Source: an uncultured Mycoplasmatota bacterium
Lineage (GTDB): Bacteria > Bacillota_I > Bacilli_A > RF39 > UBA660
Assembly: GCA_900546275.1 (NCBI GenBank)
Contig: URCH01000021.1
Span: forward strand, 1 to 16,066
Direction: 5' to 3'
DNA: 16,066 bases
Shown here: in pieces, positions 1 through 7,704 of the stretch
How positions within the stretch are numbered: position 1 is the first letter of the stretch
Layout: each line of letters starts with the position of its first letter
The notes under the pieces: generated by a model
Database searches by the model: none
The model's input: the letters and a program-made list of their open reading frames with translations, nothing else
What the model was told of the DNA's origin: nothing
Made by a program: the position numbers and the translations under genes

Positions 1-921
1 GCTAGTATGAGTTTTACAGTATATGATAAATTCATTAAAAAAGATAATACAGTAAATAATCAACAAACAGAAGAAAAAGATAATACCAAAAATGATACAG
101 TAACAGATAAGAATAAAATAACTTTTAAAGGTGTACAAAATGATCATATAGATGGTGGTGTATCTAAAAGTTTTTTTGAAACTAATAGTGGATATGTTAG
201 AATAACTTCGGATGATTTAAATTTAAATATAGAGTTTTACAATCCAACTTTAGAATTTGATGATGAAGACAAAGTAAATGTTAAAGATTATCAATCATTA
301 AATAAATATTTGTTAAATACAATTAAAGTAAAATTTGATAATTGTCCGACTAATGATGAACTAAGATGTTCAATAGATGGTGGAATTGTAGTACATGATA
401 ATATTATAACTTTTGCCTACAATAGACACTCAGATTATGATAATAAAACAGTATATTATTTAAAATCAGTTGATTTGGATGGAAACTCAATATTTGAAGT
501 TGAAATACCTGACTTTGTGTATGAAATAGATTACAAAGATGGATTATATTATGTATTTGATCGTAATTTAATATGGAAAACATATGACAAAACAGGTCAA
601 TTAAAAAATAGTAATGTTTATGAAACAGTAACTTATAGACGTCCTGTGGAATTTGGTGATGAAGGACACACTTTCACAAGTGATGCAGTGATTGCTTTAA
701 ATAATGACAATACATTTAATATATTTGAACCTCAATTTAATTGGGATAACATTTATTATGGAACATATACAAAAACAGGTAATAATATAGTATTTAACAA
801 TTTTAAAGTATTTCTTACTGGAGATGCAAAAGAAATTGATGTAAAAGATAAAACTGCAAAAGCGACATTAAAAAATGGTAGTCTAATTATAAATGAAAAA
901 GAATATAAATTAGTTAAATAA
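1..921 (+). CDS. Unrecognised protein, 5' end cut by the window; likely membrane-anchored or secreted
   Basis: The reading frame is open to the window edge: the two codons before the first ATG (base 7) encode Ala-Ser. No ribosome binding site can be seen, so the true start probably lies upstream and at least 306 residues are visible. Right after the edge come a short basic stretch (YDKFIKK) and about 30 polar Asn/Asp/Lys/Thr residues. This is the usual look of the segment just outside a signal anchor, which suggests a missing N-terminal membrane helix (inference). The rest is beta-rich and acidic. The middle (about residues 120-200, counted from ATG 7) alternates short hydrophobic strands and Asp/Gly turns. 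The last 80 residues carry a GTYTKTGNNIVF-type strand pattern resembling small lipocalin-like beta-barrel domains. I recognise no family and see no catalytic motif. It ends in TAA directly before a terminator. Confidence 0.6.
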   Translation, partial: ASMSFTVYDKFIKKDNTVNNQQTEEKDNTKNDTVTDKNKITFKGVQNDHIDGGVSKSFFETNSGYVRITSDDLNLNIEFYNPTLEFDDEDKVNVKDYQSLNKYLLNTIKVKFDNCPTNDELRCSIDGGIVVHDNIITFAYNRHSDYDNKTVYYLKSVDLDGNSIFEVEIPDFVYEIDYKDGLYYVFDRNLIWKTYDKTGQLKNSNVYETVTYRRPVEFGDEGHTFTSDAVIALNNDNTFNIFEPQFNWDNIYYGTYTKTGNNIVFNNFKVFLTGDAKEIDVKDKTAKATLKNGSLIINEKEYKLVK

Positions 922-956
922 AAAAGTAATTCTATTTACTAGAATGCTTTTTTTTT
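922..956 (+). terminator. Rho-independent terminator after the first gene
   Basis: The hairpin arms are ATTCTA (929-934) and TAGAAT (940-945), with loop TTTAC. The stem extends outward through a bulged A, with AAG pairing with CTT. Nine T residues (948-956) follow. It begins right after the stop codon and separates this gene from polC. Confidence 0.85.
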
Positions 957-964
957 GATATACT
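935..964 (+). promoter_or_regulatory. Possible polC promoter overlapping the upstream terminator
   Basis: TTTACT (935-940), an 18-nt spacer and TATACT (959-964) fit a sigma-A type promoter. The -35 would be in the terminator loop and the transcript would start near 971, practically on the Shine-Dalgarno sequence, leaving about 10 nt of leader. This extreme closeness makes the call weak on its own. It is listed because two other promoters in the window have a similar arrangement. Confidence 0.25.
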
Positions 965-980
965 ATTTAAGGTGGTTCAT

Positions 981-3900
981 ATGCGTGATAAATTAAAACT
1001 TTTACTAGAGCAAATTCATTTTCCAATAAATTATTATAATTATTTTGAAAATGGAAATTTAGTTAAAATAATATCAAATAAAAATAAAGATTCATATATT
1101 TTTGTTGTACAGTTAGAAAATATATTACCTACTGACGTATATGATTTATTCTTAAAACATTTAAAAGAAAAATATAGTGAATTCAAATATATAAGTACAA
1201 ATATAGAAGTATTAAACAAAGATAATACATTAATAAATGAATATTATAAATATGTTATAAATGAAAATAAAAAACAAAATCCTTTATTAGAAAGTTTTAT
1301 TAACTATAAAACAGTTTTAGATAAAAATACATTTAGTATAGAATGTGCAAATATAGCAGAAAAAATGAAACTAGATACTATAAAAGAAGATTTACAAAAA
1401 ACATTTTCTTCAGCTGGATTTGGTAATTTTGAAATAAAGATAAATATTAATGATACTCTTAATGAGAACTTATTAGAAGAAGTAAAACAGAGTTTAGTTA
1501 TAGAAGTTCCAAAACAAGAAGAAGTAAAAATTGAACAACCTATTAAAAATAGTAAATTTAATCCAATGCATAGGAAAGTAAAAACTGAAGATAGTCCTAA
1601 TGTTGTTTTAGGTAGAACTATTGATAGTACAATAACTAGTATAAAAAACATTAAAACAGAAATAGACAATGTAACAATAGAAGCAAATGTGTTTGGTATA
1701 GATTATTTTGAATCCAGCAAGTCCAATTTTAAAATAATTACACTTAAACTTACAGACTTTACAGATAGTATGTATTGCAAAATCTTTACCAAAGATGATG
1801 AAGAATATAATTCATTAAAAAGTAAACTAAAACAAGGTAAATTCTATAAAATAAGTGGATATACAAAAAATGATATATATTCTAAAGAACTTGTATTAAA
1901 TGCAAGAGATATAAATATTGTTGATAAAAAAGTTGAAAAAAGAAAAGATAATGCAGAAGTAAAAAGAGTTGAATTACATGCACATACCATGATGAGTCAA
2001 ATGGATGGCTTAACAAAACTTGATTTGGGTAAACATACATGTGAACTTGTAAGTAGAACAATGGAAATGGGATATAGAGGAGTTGCTATTACAGATCATA
2101 ATGGCTGCCAAGCATTTCCAATAGCATATGGAATAATAAATTCATATAATAAAAATTTAAAAAAACAATTAAAACAAGAAAAACAACAAATAGAAGATAA
2201 ACTTAAAGCTGGAGATTTTGAAGAACCAAAAGAAGAATTAGAAAAGAAATTAGAAGAAATAAATTTAAAAATACAAAATCCACCAATATTTAAAGGACTT
2301 TATGGTACAGAATTAACACTTGTTGATGATACAGTAAATATAGTAGTTAGACCATCTGATTTACCACTTTCAGAAACAACTTATGTTGTATTCGATACAG
2401 AAACAACTGGATTTAATGCAGCAGGAGAAGATCAAATGATTGAAATAGGTGCTGTTAAAATATGTGATGGTAATATAATAGATAGATTTGATGAATTAAT
2501 AGATCCAAAAAGACATATACCAGATAAAATTACAGAACTAACATGTATTACAGATGAAATGGTAAAAGGCAAAGACGATGAAGAAACCGTAACAAAAAGA
2601 TTTTTAAAGTGGGCAGATGGTTTACCTATGGTAGCTCATAATGCCAAATTTGATATTTCGTTTATAGAAATGTCTATGAAAAAATATAACCTTGGAGAAT
2701 TTAAAAACACAGTAATAGATACACTAGAATTATCAAGAACATTAGATCAAGGATTTGCTCGTCATAGTTTATCAGCTTTGGTAAAAAGATATGATGTACC
2801 TTGGGATGAAGATGCTCACCATAGGGCAGATTACGATGCAGAGGGAACTGCATACGTATTCCATAAAATGTTACAAAAATTAATCGCACAAAACTTCAAA
2901 AAAATAAGTGATTTAGATAACCTAATATCAAAAGATGAAATACATAAATTTGGTAGAACATTCCACTTTAATGCAATTGCCATTAATAAAAAAGGTTTAA
3001 AAAACCTATTCAAAATAATATCACTTGCTAATACTGTATATTTATATAAAACTCCAAGAATTCTTAGAAGTAAATTAGAAGAGCTAAGAGAAGGATTATT
3101 AATAGGTAGTGGTTGCTATGAATCTGAGGTTTTCATACAAGCAAGAAGTAAAGAAGGACAAGAATTAACTAATATAATTAATTTTTATGACTATGTAGAA
3201 GTTCAACCAAAAGAAGTATATAATCATTTAATTCAAACTGGAGATTTTAGTGGTGAATTAGAACTTGAAAACCATATTAAAAAGATAATAGAAGAAACCA
3301 AAAATGCAGGTAAAATAATAGTTGCTACAGGAGATGTACATCATTTTGATAGAGAAGATAAAATTTATAGGCAAATTATTGTTAACCAAAAAGTACCAGG
3401 TGGTGGTAGACATCCATTAGCTAAAAATAGCATTAAAGAAATTCCATCACAACACTTTAGAACTACAGAAGAAATGTTAGAAGATTTTAGCTTTTTAGGA
3501 CATGATCTGGCTTATGAAATAGTTGTTGAAAATACAAATAAAATATTAGATATGTCAGAAGAAATAGAAGTAATAATAGATACAGGTGGAATACCATTTT
3601 CTCCTAGAGTTAAAAGTGATGATGGAAAATCATACCTAGATTGTCCAAGAGTAGTAACGGATTTAGTTTATTCTAAAGCTGCAGATTGGTACGGAGAAAA
3701 TCTTCCATACAATATAGAAGAAAGAATAGCAAAAGAATTGTATGGAGACATTGTTTATAAATGTTGGAAAGAACAAATAAAAGAAAAAAATCCTGATATA
3801 GATGAAGAAAATTTAAATAAAGAAGCATTTTTAAATTTACATAGGAATATACTAGAAGGATTTGATTCAGTAAAAGAAACAATCAAAAATTATTTAAACA

Positions 3901-5756
3901 ATCATTGGAATATAGAAGATGGCGAAAAAACAGAAGAAAATGTAACAAAAAAAATGAAGAAAGAACTTGGTGGAATAATAGGTGGTGGATTTGATCCTAT
4001 ATACCTAATTGCACAAAGACTTGTAAAACACTCAAATGATGATGGATATTTAGTTGGTTCCCGTGGTTCAGTTGGTTCATCTTTTGTAGCAACCATGATG
4101 GGTATAACAGAAGTAAACCCTTTACCAGCTCATTATCGTTGTTTAAAATGTAAAACTAGTTTATTTAATGACGAAGATGGAAATCCATTAGGAGCTAATT
4201 ACTCAAGTGGATTTGACCTTCCGGATAAAACTTGTCCAAATTGTAATGAAAAAATGTATAAAGATGGTCAAGATATGCCATTTGCCACATTCCTTGGGTT
4301 TAATGCAGATAAAGTTCCTGATATAGATCTTAACTTTTCAGATCTAAATCAAGCTTCAGCACATGATTATACAAAAGTATTATTTGGTGTAGATAATGTT
4401 TATAGGGCAGGAACAATTGGTACTGTTGCAGAAAAAACAGCATTTGGTTTTGTAAAAGGATATTGTGAAGACAAAGGAATATCTATGCGTACAGCAGAAA
4501 TAGAAAGACTTGCGGCAGGATGTACAGGTGTAAAAAGAACAACAGGTCAGCATCCAGGTGGAATAGTAGTTGTTCCAGATTATATGGATGTATCCGATTT
4601 TACCCCATTTCAATTTCCAGCAGATGATCCAAAATCAGCTTGGAGAACAACACACTTTGATTACCATGCAATTGATCAGGATTTGTTAAAACTTGATATA
4701 CTAGGACACTCAGATCCAACTCAATTACGTATGATACAAGATTTAACAAAAATGGATATATTAACTGTACCACTTGATGATAAAGATACAATGAGTATAT
4801 TTACTTCAACAAAAGCTTTAGGAGTAACTAATGAACAAATTATGTGTAATACAGGTACACTTGGAATACCAGAATTTGGAACACCATTTACAATTGGAAT
4901 GGTAGCAGAAACAAAACCAACAACGTTTGCAGAATTAATTAAAATATCAGGTTTATCCCATGGTACAGATGTATGGCTTGGTAATGCACAAGAATTAATA
5001 AAAAATAATATAGTTCCATTTAAAGAGGTTATAGGATGTCGTGATGATATTATGGTTTATCTTATGTACCATGGAGTAGCACCTATAAAGGCATTTAAAA
5101 TAATGGAATTTGTACGTAAAGGAAAAGCAAGTAAAGATCCTGAAACTTGGGCTGGTTATAGAAAAACAATGGAAGATGCAGGAATTGAAGAATGGTTTAT
5201 AGATTCTTGTCAAAAGATAAAATACATGTTCCCAAAAGCACATGCTGCAGCATATGTAATAAGTGCCTTTAGAATTGCATGGTATAAAGTACATATGCCT
5301 GTATACTTTTATGCATCTTGGCTTACATCTAAAGCAACCGATGTAGATGTCGAAAGTATGATATCTGGTTATGATACAATAAAAAATAAAATTATAGAAA
5401 TACAAAATAAAGGTTACGATGCTACTAACAAAGAAATGGGACAATTAGAAAGTTTAAAAGTATGTTTGGAGGCAACAGCACGTAATATTAAATTTTTACC
5501 AGTTGATTTAAATAAAAGTTTAGCTACAGTATGGGGAGTTAAAGATGATTTGTCTATATATCCACCTTTTTCATCAATAGATGGGCTAGGTGATACAGTT
5601 GCTCAAAACATAGTTGAAGAAAGAGAAAAGAAAGAATTTATAAGTATAGAGGATTTGCAAAAAAGAGCGCATATTTCATCAACATTAATTGAAAAAATGA
5701 AATTAATGGGTATACTTGATGGTATGCCAGAATCTAGTCAGTTAACTTTATTTTAG
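981..5756 (+). CDS. polC: DNA polymerase III subunit alpha, Gram-positive type PolC
   Basis: Replicative DNA polymerase with built-in 3'-5' proofreading. I start it at ATG 981 because AAGGTGG (969-975) sits five bases upstream; an in-frame GTG at 972 lies inside that ribosome binding site. The product is 1591 residues, against about 1440 in Bacillus subtilis. Order of domains: N-terminal domains and OB fold (to ~325); PHP domain starting at VELHAHT (330) and split by the exonuclease; DEDDh exonuclease with D472/E474 in DTETTG, D558 in AHNAKFD, H614 and D619; return to PHP with GDVHHFD; then the SRGSVGSSF polymerase region. A Cys4 zinc site follows (C1054, C1057, C1085, C1088), then the palm motif PDIDLNF with D1114 and D1116, a helix-hairpin-helix region and the C-terminal QLTLF, which resembles a clamp-binding tail. 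Two insertions (residues about 384-440 and 921-997) account for most of the extra length. All catalytic residues are present. Confidence 0.98.
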   Translation: MRDKLKLLLEQIHFPINYYNYFENGNLVKIISNKNKDSYIFVVQLENILPTDVYDLFLKHLKEKYSEFKYISTNIEVLNKDNTLINEYYKYVINENKKQNPLLESFINYKTVLDKNTFSIECANIAEKMKLDTIKEDLQKTFSSAGFGNFEIKININDTLNENLLEEVKQSLVIEVPKQEEVKIEQPIKNSKFNPMHRKVKTEDSPNVVLGRTIDSTITSIKNIKTEIDNVTIEANVFGIDYFESSKSNFKIITLKLTDFTDSMYCKIFTKDDEEYNSLKSKLKQGKFYKISGYTKNDIYSKELVLNARDINIVDKKVEKRKDNAEVKRVELHAHTMMSQMDGLTKLDLGKHTCELVSRTMEMGYRGVAITDHNGCQAFPIAYGIINSYNKNLKKQLKQEKQQIEDKLKAGDFEEPKEELEKKLEEINLKIQNPPIFKGLYGTELTLVDDTVNIVVRPSDLPLSETTYVVFDTETTGFNAAGEDQMIEIGAVKICDGNIIDRFDELIDPKRHIPDKITELTCITDEMVKGKDDEETVTKRFLKWADGLPMVAHNAKFDISFIEMSMKKYNLGEFKNTVIDTLELSRTLDQGFARHSLSALVKRYDVPWDEDAHHRADYDAEGTAYVFHKMLQKLIAQNFKKISDLDNLISKDEIHKFGRTFHFNAIAINKKGLKNLFKIISLANTVYLYKTPRILRSKLEELREGLLIGSGCYESEVFIQARSKEGQELTNIINFYDYVEVQPKEVYNHLIQTGDFSGELELENHIKKIIEETKNAGKIIVATGDVHHFDREDKIYRQIIVNQKVPGGGRHPLAKNSIKEIPSQHFRTTEEMLEDFSFLGHDLAYEIVVENTNKILDMSEEIEVIIDTGGIPFSPRVKSDDGKSYLDCPRVVTDLVYSKAADWYGENLPYNIEERIAKELYGDIVYKCWKEQIKEKNPDIDEENLNKEAFLNLHRNILEGFDSVKETIKNYLNNHWNIEDGEKTEENVTKKMKKELGGIIGGGFDPIYLIAQRLVKHSNDDGYLVGSRGSVGSSFVATMMGITEVNPLPAHYRCLKCKTSLFNDEDGNPLGANYSSGFDLPDKTCPNCNEKMYKDGQDMPFATFLGFNADKVPDIDLNFSDLNQASAHDYTKVLFGVDNVYRAGTIGTVAEKTAFGFVKGYCEDKGISMRTAEIERLAAGCTGVKRTTGQHPGGIVVVPDYMDVSDFTPFQFPADDPKSAWRTTHFDYHAIDQDLLKLDILGHSDPTQLRMIQDLTKMDILTVPLDDKDTMSIFTSTKALGVTNEQIMCNTGTLGIPEFGTPFTIGMVAETKPTTFAELIKISGLSHGTDVWLGNAQELIKNNIVPFKEVIGCRDDIMVYLMYHGVAPIKAFKIMEFVRKGKASKDPETWAGYRKTMEDAGIEEWFIDSCQKIKYMFPKAHAAAYVISAFRIAWYKVHMPVYFYASWLTSKATDVDVESMISGYDTIKNKIIEIQNKGYDATNKEMGQLESLKVCLEATARNIKFLPVDLNKSLATVWGVKDDLSIYPPFSSIDGLGDTVAQNIVEEREKKEFISIEDLQKRAHISSTLIEKMKLMGILDGMPESSQLTLF

Positions 5757-5789
5757 TTTGTTGTATGTTGTAAATAAATAGGAGGACAT

Positions 5790-6233
5790 ATGAAAGAACA
5801 AAATGAAGTATTATGCAGTGTGATATATGATTCAATTGATTTATTTGTTGATTTTAAGAAAAAAGGTTATGTATATGGAAAACATATAACCAATGATGAT
5901 AAAGTAGTTATTTCACTTTATTTATCATTAATATCAAATAATACAATTATTAATAAAATAATGAATAATTTTAATTACAAATATAAAATAAATTTAGAAA
6001 AAAATAATCTAACAGTAGATGAATATTATGATTATTTTGTAAAATATTTTTATAAGTTTCTAAAATTTAATAATTTCAATGCATATACAACTTATAGTGA
6101 ATTTATGGAAATGTTACTTAATACCGGAGTGATTGAAACATTAAATACAGAGTATGAATTTAATCATGTAAAATTAAAAAAATACTTTGAAAAAAGAAAC
6201 AAATATACTAAAATTATTACTAAAAAAAGATAA
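5790..6233 (+). CDS. Small unrecognised protein, probably co-transcribed with polC
   Basis: 147 residues, starting at ATG 5790 with a strong AGGAGG (5780-5785) four bases upstream. Only 33 nt separate it from polC and no terminator lies between, so the two are likely read together (inference). The product is rich in Asn, Lys, Tyr and Phe and looks wholly alpha-helical, with no signal peptide, membrane segment or metal motif. Two stretches (about residues 30-65 and 85-130) have a spacing vaguely like the helix repeats of Clp N-terminal domains, but the match is too weak for an assignment. The basic C-terminus (EKRNKYTKIITKKR) could bind nucleic acid or simply reflect composition. Base use matches its neighbours. 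I do not recognise the family. Confidence 0.8.
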   Translation: MKEQNEVLCSVIYDSIDLFVDFKKKGYVYGKHITNDDKVVISLYLSLISNNTIINKIMNNFNYKYKINLEKNNLTVDEYYDYFVKYFYKFLKFNNFNAYTTYSEFMEMLLNTGVIETLNTEYEFNHVKLKKYFEKRNKYTKIITKKR

Positions 6234-6264
6234 ATCTATTTAAAACTATAGATTTATTTTTTTT
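6230..6264 (+). terminator. Rho-independent terminator ending the polC unit
   Basis: Perfect 10-bp stem: ATAAATCTAT (6230-6239) pairs with ATAGATTTAT (6248-6257), with loop TTAAAACT, followed by T residues through 6264. The left arm includes the TAA stop of the preceding gene. Confidence 0.85.
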
Positions 6265-6294
6265 GATATGTTAAAATTAAAGTTAGGTGATACT

Positions 6295-6834
6295 ATGTTA
6301 GAGGATATAAGATTATCATTAGACAATAATTTAAATTTAACAAGAGAAGTAAAAGCAAGGCTATTTGAACTAATTGTTATATTTAATAATAAATTTCCTA
6401 GTGTTGATTTAAGTAATCTAAATAAAAGAATAAAAACGTTAAAAATAGAAAAAAACGATAATTTTTTAAATAAAGATATTTCTATGTATGACTTTAGAAC
6501 AAATATATTATATTTAAATACAAAAGAAATGGAAAAACAATATGATATAAGACATGTTTTAATGTTTGAACTTTTAAACATAATAACTTCAAATAACTTT
6601 AGTATGGGATTTAATACAGATGGAAGATTAGAAGCTTTAAATGTTGGATATACTGAAGTACTTGCAAACTATTTAGTAGGAAATAATGGAGAAATTCAAA
6701 TATTTCCAGAAGAAGCAACAATGGCAAACATAATAACAACAGTAGTTGGTTTTGATAACATGTTTAATGCATACGTAAACAATGATTCAAGAATTTTACT
6801 AAAAAAATTAGTAGAAGCGGGGGTAAATTTATAA
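6295..6834 (+). CDS. Metallopeptidase-like protein lacking the zinc ligands (putative pseudoenzyme)
   Basis: 179 residues from ATG 6295, which has AGGTGA at the right distance. The earlier in-frame ATG at 6268 directly follows a terminator T-run and has no binding site. The central part reads RHVLMFELLN (87-95), then about 20 residues later GRLEALNVGYTEVLANYLVG. This has the layout of small gluzincin-like peptidases with HELxH followed by an LNEGYTE segment. Here, however, the two expected histidines are F91 and N95 and the expected downstream Glu is V117. Only the presumed catalytic Glu (E92) and the GYTE segment survive. I infer a folded but zinc-free, inactive relative. No signal peptide or membrane helix is visible. 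The last base of its stop codon is the first base of the next gene's ATG, so translation is probably coupled. The family assignment rests on the motif layout alone. Confidence 0.8.
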   Translation: MLEDIRLSLDNNLNLTREVKARLFELIVIFNNKFPSVDLSNLNKRIKTLKIEKNDNFLNKDISMYDFRTNILYLNTKEMEKQYDIRHVLMFELLNIITSNNFSMGFNTDGRLEALNVGYTEVLANYLVGNNGEIQIFPEEATMANIITTVVGFDNMFNAYVNNDSRILLKKLVEAGVNL

Positions 6835-7079
6835 TGGAAAATGGATTTTATAGTTCAATGGCTTTAGCTAATAAAAGATTAAAAGAAAAAAGAAGTGGAA
6901 ATGTTAGCATTAGTTATACACAAACATTACAATCACTTTTAAATTTATTTAATGAAGAACAAATTAAAAAATTTTCACAATGGATACCAACAAATGGAAA
7001 AACAATAGATATAACAGAAGATTTATCTGGATTTAAATCATATACAGAACAAAAAGAAAAAAAATCTAAAACTATGTAA
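6834..7079 (+). CDS. Small unrecognised protein coupled to the metallopeptidase-like gene
   Basis: 81 residues. Its ATG overlaps the preceding stop in TAATG, and a GGGGG tract about 9 bases upstream, inside the previous gene, can serve as ribosome binding site. Overlapping start and stop codons suggest that the two proteins are made in fixed proportion and may act together. The sequence is hydrophilic and helix-prone, with a conserved-looking core (NGFYSSMALANKRLKEK, then a stretch ending near QWIP) and a lysine-rich, probably disordered tail. No cysteines, signal peptide or membrane helix are present. I recognise no family. It ends directly at a terminator. Confidence 0.75.
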   Translation: MENGFYSSMALANKRLKEKRSGNVSISYTQTLQSLLNLFNEEQIKKFSQWIPTNGKTIDITEDLSGFKSYTEQKEKKSKTM

Positions 7080-7099
7080 AAGGCTTATAGCCTTTTTTT
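7078..7099 (+). terminator. Rho-independent terminator after the coupled gene pair
   Basis: The 8-bp stem AAAAGGCT (7078-7085) pairs with AGCCTTTT (7089-7096) across a TAT loop, with seven T residues at 7093-7099. It overlaps the TAA stop codon. Confidence 0.9.
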
Positions 7100-7127
7100 G
7101 TATAATATAAAATGATAAAAACATAAT
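7098..7127 (+). promoter_or_regulatory. Possible promoter for the CmpB-like membrane gene
   Basis: TTGTAT (7098-7103), an 18-nt spacer and CATAAT (7122-7127). The -35 overlaps the T-run of the preceding terminator. A transcript would begin near 7134, beside the GGTGAT ribosome binding site and about 11 nt before ATG 7145. An alternative TATAAT at 7101-7106 has no convincing -35. Confidence 0.4.
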
Positions 7128-7144
7128 AAAAATGGTGATTTATA

Positions 7145-7651
7145 ATGTATTATACAAAGTATTTTTTTATAACGTCAATCATAGGATTTATTATAGAATC
7201 AGTAGTGTGTGGAAACTTTAAAGGAAGCAGTGGTATATTATATGGTCCATGGACAGTTGTTTATGGTTTTGGATCAGTTTTAATATTGCTAATCAATAAA
7301 ATCGTTTCCAAAAACATTAAAAATAAAGTATTAAAAATAATTTCCTTATTTATAATTTCAACTATTTCATTAACTATACTTGAATTGTTTGGTGGAATAC
7401 TAATAGAAAAAATATTTGGTATAGTATTTTGGGATTATTCTGATTGTAAATATAATATAGGAAAATATATATGTTTAGAAATGTCATTGTTGTGGGGAAT
7501 AGCTTCAATAGCTTTTATATATTTATTAAAACCATTAATAGATAAAATAATAAAATATATTCCAAATATAGTAATATATATACTAATTTTTTTAATACTA
7601 TTAGATTTAATAACAACACTGTTTTTAAAATTAGTTTTTAATAAGAAATAA
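7145..7651 (+). CDS. Multi-pass membrane protein, CmpB-like 'putative ABC transporter permease' family
   Basis: 168 residues, starting at ATG 7145 behind GGTGAT. About five membrane helices can be read at roughly 6-22, 38-52, 63-85, 110-128 and 140-163. The signature of Pfam family ABC_trans_CmpB (formerly DUF1113) is clear: GFIIES near the N-terminus, SGILYGPWTVVYGFGS (29-44), a Glu in the third helix (E80), FWDYSD (95-100) followed by YNIGKYICLEMSLLWG (103-118). The family is widespread in Bacillota. Despite its name no transport substrate is established, and no ATP-binding partner is encoded nearby. It stands as a single gene between two terminators and faces the same way as the YfhO-family gene downstream, which could mean a shared cell-envelope role (weak inference). 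Confidence 0.88.
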   Translation: MYYTKYFFITSIIGFIIESVVCGNFKGSSGILYGPWTVVYGFGSVLILLINKIVSKNIKNKVLKIISLFIISTISLTILELFGGILIEKIFGIVFWDYSDCKYNIGKYICLEMSLLWGIASIAFIYLLKPLIDKIIKYIPNIVIYILIFLILLDLITTLFLKLVFNKK

Positions 7652-7674
7652 AGATTGATTTTTATTTCTTTTTT
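7643..7674 (+). terminator. Rho-independent terminator with all but one stem pair A-T or G-T
   Basis: AAGAAATAAA (7643-7652) pairs perfectly with TTTATTTCTT (7661-7670). Two further pairs (G-T, A-T) close a TTGA tetraloop, and T residues follow to 7674. The left arm includes the stop codon of the CmpB-like gene. The stem has only one G-C pair, so termination may be leaky. Confidence 0.75.
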
Positions 7675-7683
7675 ATCTATAAT
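7655..7683 (+). promoter_or_regulatory. Promoter of the YfhO-family gene, with its -35 in the terminator loop
   Basis: TTGATT (7655-7660), a 17-nt spacer and a perfect TATAAT (7678-7683). The -35 coincides with the loop region of the upstream terminator hairpin. The start would be near 7690, just before the AGAGGTGGG binding site (7691-7699), giving a leader of only about 15 nt before ATG 7705. Confidence 0.65.
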
Positions 7684-7704
7684 ATCACATAGAGGTGGGA
7701 ACGT

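Noticed and set aside
972..980. GTG start for polC three codons upstream
   Set aside because: It overlaps the AAGGTGG ribosome binding site that serves ATG 981.
4995..5444. 149-codon open frame on the minus strand inside polC
   Set aside because: It lies wholly antisense to the conserved PolC core, and its Cys/Tyr/Phe-rich product is what low-complexity A+T-rich coding DNA gives in reverse. No binding site fits.
6268..6294. Earlier start for the metallopeptidase-like gene
   Set aside because: It follows a terminator T-run by three bases and has no ribosome binding site, while ATG 6295 has AGGTGA.
6246..6581. 111-codon minus-strand frame over the terminator and the metallopeptidase-like gene
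   Set aside because: It is antisense to a better-supported gene with its own binding site, and the product is Ser/Phe/Leu-biased without recognisable features.
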